Positions 6,582 to 9,058 of a DNA stretch of 9,058 nucleotides are shown here, piece by piece. The DNA comes from T1Sed10-7 sp047921175 (GTDB lineage Bacteria; Actinomycetota; Nitriliruptoria; Nitriliruptorales; Nitriliruptoraceae), in NCBI GenBank assembly GCA_047921175.1, contig JBLRWQ010000093.1, positions 1 to 9,058 on the forward strand, given 5' to 3'. The notes below the pieces were generated by a model. That model searched no databases and was not told the origin of the DNA. It saw only the letters and a program-made list of their open reading frames with translations. Each line of letters opens with the position of its first letter. The stretch's first letter is position 1. The translations under genes and the position numbers were made by a program.

Positions 6582-6845
6582 GCTCTCGTCCGTGGACACG
6601 AAGTGGACACGAAAGTCGCTGGTGAGGTCCTGGACCCCTCGGACAGCCCCGGTACGTGATGGACGTCAAACCGGCCTGATTCGGCCCTTCAGAGCGTCTG
6701 AGCCGATTCCTGCGGGACGAAGCTGTACGTCTCGAACCCGGAAGACACCGGCGCTTCTCCCATGTCGGCCACGGATCGGTCATAGCCAGGGCTGTGGCGA
6801 GGAGGCACGCTCGTCCTTGACGTCGAGTCGGAGAGGGGGCGTGGG
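6582..6845. other. Intergenic region upstream of the Crp/Fnr gene, with short tandem repeat
   Basis: No credible gene in these 264 bases. The main structure is a perfect tandem repeat at 6592-6613. The promoter of the Crp/Fnr gene should be here; a TTGACG at about 6815 is too close to the ATG to be its -35 box, and no FNR-type TTGAT-N4-ATCAA palindrome was found. Confidence 0.4.
6592..6613. repeat. Perfect 11-bp tandem repeat GTGGACACGAA x2
   Basis: GTGGACACGAA at 6592-6602 is followed directly by an identical copy at 6603-6613. It lies between the toxin remnant and the Crp/Fnr gene, outside any supported coding sequence. It may be a regulator-binding direct repeat, a remnant of an integration site, or chance duplication. 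Confidence 0.6.
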
Positions 6846-7556
6846 ATGGTCGGTGTGACGCACGCTGAGGTTGATGGGGGCGAGGTGCTGTGCGTGGCGG
6901 TGGTGCCGTTGTTCCAGGAGCTGCGCCGCGACGAGCAACTCGAGGTCGCTCGGGTGGCTCGGCCGACGAGCCTCGCCGAGGGTGAGCAGGTGTACGGGGC
7001 GGGCTCGGAGCTCTCGCAGCTGCTGGTGGTGCACACTGGCCGGGTGAAGATCTCGCGGATCAGTCCCGACGGGCACGAGCAGCTCGTGCGGGTGCTCGGT
7101 CCGGGCGACTTCATCGGTGAGTCGGCGTTCGTGACGGGCAGGCGGCCGGATCACCACGCGACCGCGCTGGAGCCGTCCACGCTGTGTTCGTTCCGCCATA
7201 CGGACCTTGAGCCGTTGGTGCGCCGGCATCCGTCGATCGGGCTGCGGCTGTTGCAGGGTGTGAGCCGTCGGCTGCAGGAGATCGAGTCGCGGCTCGCGGC
7301 GGTGATCTCCGGCGACGTGAGCTCCCGGTTGGCGAGCTACCTGTTGTCGTTGCAGGCGCGGCCGGTCGACGGCGGGATCGAGGTGGAGCTGCCGATGGCG
7401 AAGAAGGATGTCGCCTCGCTGTTGGACACCACCCCGGAGTCGCTGAGCCGGCAGCTAGGCCGGCTGCGTGACGCCGGGGTGACCTCGGTTGGGGAGGGAC
7501 GGCGGCTGGTGATCCACGACGTCGACGCGCTGATGGAGCTCTCTGCGCAGATCTGA
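6846..7556 (+). CDS. Crp/Fnr-family transcriptional regulator, FLP-like cysteine pair
   Basis: A 236-aa protein from ATG 6846, with a GGAGAGGG purine-rich ribosome binding site upstream. The cyclic-nucleotide-binding-like fold spans about 20-130: LAEGEQVYGAGSELSQLLVV, HTGRVKISRISPDGHEQLVR, VLGPGDFIGESAFVTGR (GDFIGE is the usual turn). A long dimerisation helix follows (RLLQGVSRRLQEIESRLAAV), then a winged helix with recognition segment TPESLSRQLGRLRDAGV. The E-x-x-S-R there matches the FNR specificity triad, predicting a TTGAT-like half-site. There are only two cysteines: C16 in VLCVAVVPLFQEL and C114 in PSTLCSF. C114 aligns with FNR Cys122; the N-terminal cluster is reduced to one Cys. This pattern resembles FLP proteins that sense redox by a disulfide rather than an iron-sulfur cluster. 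The gene converges on the metal ATPase with a 30-bp gap. Target genes are not known. Confidence 0.9.
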   Translation: MVGVTHAEVDGGEVLCVAVVPLFQELRRDEQLEVARVARPTSLAEGEQVYGAGSELSQLLVVHTGRVKISRISPDGHEQLVRVLGPGDFIGESAFVTGRRPDHHATALEPSTLCSFRHTDLEPLVRRHPSIGLRLLQGVSRRLQEIESRLAAVISGDVSSRLASYLLSLQARPVDGGIEVELPMAKKDVASLLDTTPESLSRQLGRLRDAGVTSVGEGRRLVIHDVDALMELSAQI

Positions 7557-7586
7557 CCCCGCGGGCCGGTGTGCTTGCTGCTCTCC

Positions 7587-9058
7587 TCAGGCAGGCTGGG
7601 CGGTGCGCAGCTCCTCGACGGTGGTGGGCTCCGCGTCTTGCCCCTGGTGGTCGTCGTCCCGGGCGTGGGGGCGCAGCAGCCGCATCGCGTTGGCGATCAC
7701 GACGAGCACGGAGACCTCGTGGACGAGCATGCCGATGGACATGGTGACCCCGCCGAAGAGGACCCCGGCGAGCAGGGCGGCGACGGTGGTCAGCGCGATG
7801 ACGATGTTCTGGCGCATGTTGTTGACCGTGCGTCGTGCCAGGGAGACGGCCTGCGGCAGCTTGAGGAGGTCGTCGGCCATCAGGGCGATGTCCGCGGTCT
7901 CGATCGCGACGCCGGTGCCGGCGGCGCCCATGGCCACGCCGATGTCGGCGGTCGCCAGCGCGGGGGCGTCGTTCACGCCGTCACCGACCATGGCCACGGT
8001 GTGCCCCTGCCGTTGCAGGTCGGCGACGGCTTGGAGCTTGTCCTCGGGCAGCAGGCCGGCACGGACCTCGTCGACGCCGGTGGCATCGGCGACGGCCCGG
8101 GCGACCGGTTCGATGTCACCGGTGAGCATGACCACCCGCTGTACGCCTGCGTCGTGGAGGCGGCGCACCATCTCGGCGGCGTCGGAGCGGATCCGGTCGG
8201 CCAACGCGACCACCCCGATGACCTGCCCGTCGTGGGCGACGACCATCGGGGTCCGGCCCGCGGCAGCCAACCTCTCGACCACCGGTACGGCCTGCGCGTG
8301 ACCGTCGATGTCCTCGGCTGCGAGTAGCGCCAGGTTGCCGACGGCGACGCGGTGCCCGTCGAGGGTGGCGATGATGCCCTTGCCGGGGATCGGTTCGGTG
8401 TGCTGCGGCAGGCCCGACACGGCCAGGCCAGCTTGCGTGGCAGCCTCCAGGACGGGTCGGGCCAGCGGGTGCTCCGAGCCGGCCTCGGCGCGGGCGGCCA
8501 GTCGCAACACCTCGCGACGGTCGAACCGCGGGTGCAGCGAGATCACGTCGGTCAGCTGGGGGCGTCCCTCGGTCAGCGTGCCGGTCTTGTCCAGCGCGAC
8601 CGCGTCGATCTTCGCGGAGGTCTCCAGGAACTCGCCGCCCTTGATCAGGATGCCGTCGCGTGCGCCGCGGCCGATGCCAGCCACGATCGAGACCGGGATG
8701 GAGATCACCAGCGCGCCGGGGCAGGCGATGACCAGCAGGGTCAGCGCGAGCACGACGTTGCCCGTGAACAGTCCGATGGTCAGGGCCAGGATCATGATGG
8801 CCGGCGTGTACCAGCCCGAGAAGCGGTCCATGAACGCCTGGGTCTTGGCCTTGGCGTCCTGGGCTTCCTCGACCCGTTGGATGATGCGCGCCAGGGTGGT
8901 GTCGGCCCCGACGCCGGTCGCGGCCACCTGGAGGAACCCACCGGTCGAGACCGTGCCGGCGAACACCTCATCCCCGGTCGTCTTCTCCACCGGGATGGAC
9001 TCCCCGGTGATGGACGCCTCGTCCAACGCCCCGGCGCCTGCGGTGACGACACCGTCGA
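7587..9058 (-). CDS. Heavy-metal translocating P1B-type ATPase with CPG motif (partial, 5' end outside window)
   Basis: The frame is open from the right edge (first full codon at 9056) to TGA 7587-7589, 489 residues. The N-terminal metal-binding part and first membrane helices lie beyond the edge. Visible in order: actuator-domain TGES in LDEASITGESIPVEK; two membrane helices, WYTPAIMILALTIGLFTG and LALTLLVIACPGALVISIPV; phosphorylation site DKTGTLTEG; the SEHPLARPV His-Pro motif of P1B pumps; GKGIIATLDG and MLTGD in the nucleotide and P domains; GDGVNDAPALATADIG; and two closing helices ending HEVSVLVVIANAMRLL. The SEHP motif marks a soft-metal exporter. The second residue after CP is Gly (8715-8723), where Cu and Zn/Cd pumps have CPC. 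With the HE-x-S segment of the last helix this makes the metal uncertain (Zn/Cd/Co-like is my guess). A short tail (HARDDDHQGQDAEP) is hydrophilic. It ends 30 bp from the Crp/Fnr gene, tail to tail. Confidence 0.93.
   Translation of the reverse strand, partial: DGVVTAGAGALDEASITGESIPVEKTTGDEVFAGTVSTGGFLQVAATGVGADTTLARIIQRVEEAQDAKAKTQAFMDRFSGWYTPAIMILALTIGLFTGNVVLALTLLVIACPGALVISIPVSIVAGIGRGARDGILIKGGEFLETSAKIDAVALDKTGTLTEGRPQLTDVISLHPRFDRREVLRLAARAEAGSEHPLARPVLEAATQAGLAVSGLPQHTEPIPGKGIIATLDGHRVAVGNLALLAAEDIDGHAQAVPVVERLAAAGRTPMVVAHDGQVIGVVALADRIRSDAAEMVRRLHDAGVQRVVMLTGDIEPVARAVADATGVDEVRAGLLPEDKLQAVADLQRQGHTVAMVGDGVNDAPALATADIGVAMGAAGTGVAIETADIALMADDLLKLPQAVSLARRTVNNMRQNIVIALTTVAALLAGVLFGGVTMSIGMLVHEVSVLVVIANAMRLLRPHARDDDHQGQDAEPTTVEELRTAQPA

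Noticed and set aside
6512..6625. Short frame starting MATQSHPIVLG, possible universal stress protein start
   Set aside because: Only the first dozen residues are suggestive; it stops within about 40 codons, has a weak ribosome binding site and overlaps the toxin remnant's read-through part.
7569..8327. Plus-strand frame of 252 codons
   Set aside because: Shadow of the P-type ATPase on the other strand, His/Gly/Asp-rich with no family pattern.
1..9058. tRNA, rRNA or CRISPR array
   Set aside because: No cloverleaf-like sequence with a TTCGA-type T-loop in proper context and no regularly spaced repeats were found by eye; a covariance scan was not possible.

Overview
The window is very GC-rich DNA with strong G/C bias at third codon positions, frequent GTG starts and GGAGG-type ribosome binding sites. 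Its gene set (WS/DGAT acyltransferase, an actinobacterial transposase pair, a Crp/Fnr regulator, a P1B metal ATPase) points to a high-GC actinomycete, possibly Pseudonocardiales. The genus is an inference and cannot be fixed from the sequence alone.

Layout. (1) 1-1209, minus strand: the 5' part of an IS-like element with two genes, a zinc-ribbon/HTH protein (DUF6431-like) followed 35 bp later by an HTH plus DDE integrase-type transposase that runs off the left edge. (2) About 1391-3210, plus strand: a group II intron with 5' ribozyme region, a 447-aa reverse transcriptase/maturase without an endonuclease domain, and a clear domain V. (3) 3211-3804, minus strand: a type II toxin-antitoxin pair. 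The antitoxin is intact, but the RelE/ParE-like toxin has an in-frame TAG at codon 47 and a tail that runs into the intron boundary. (4) 4031-4472, plus strand: a gene remnant with one frameshift, probably the C-terminal part of a SWIM/DUF6880-like protein. (5) 4544-6022, minus strand: a complete WS/DGAT acyltransferase. (6) About 6100-6440, plus strand: remains of a second toxin-antitoxin pair, with the antitoxin missing its N-terminus and the toxin its C-terminus. (7) 6846-7556, plus strand: a Crp/Fnr regulator with two cysteines placed as in FLP-type redox sensors. (8) 7587-9058, minus strand: a heavy-metal P1B ATPase, convergent with the regulator and cut at its 5' end by the right edge, with CPG in place of CPC in the membrane motif.

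The first 4.5 kb is an accessory zone where mobile elements and decaying genes have accumulated. The right 3 kb looks like a stress, redox and metal block. The regulator may control the ATPase or the acyltransferase, but no operator was found to prove it. I see no clear new multi-gene system. The most interesting points are the nonsense-interrupted toxin beside an intact antitoxin and a group II intron, the FLP-like cysteine pair, and the CPG ATPase.
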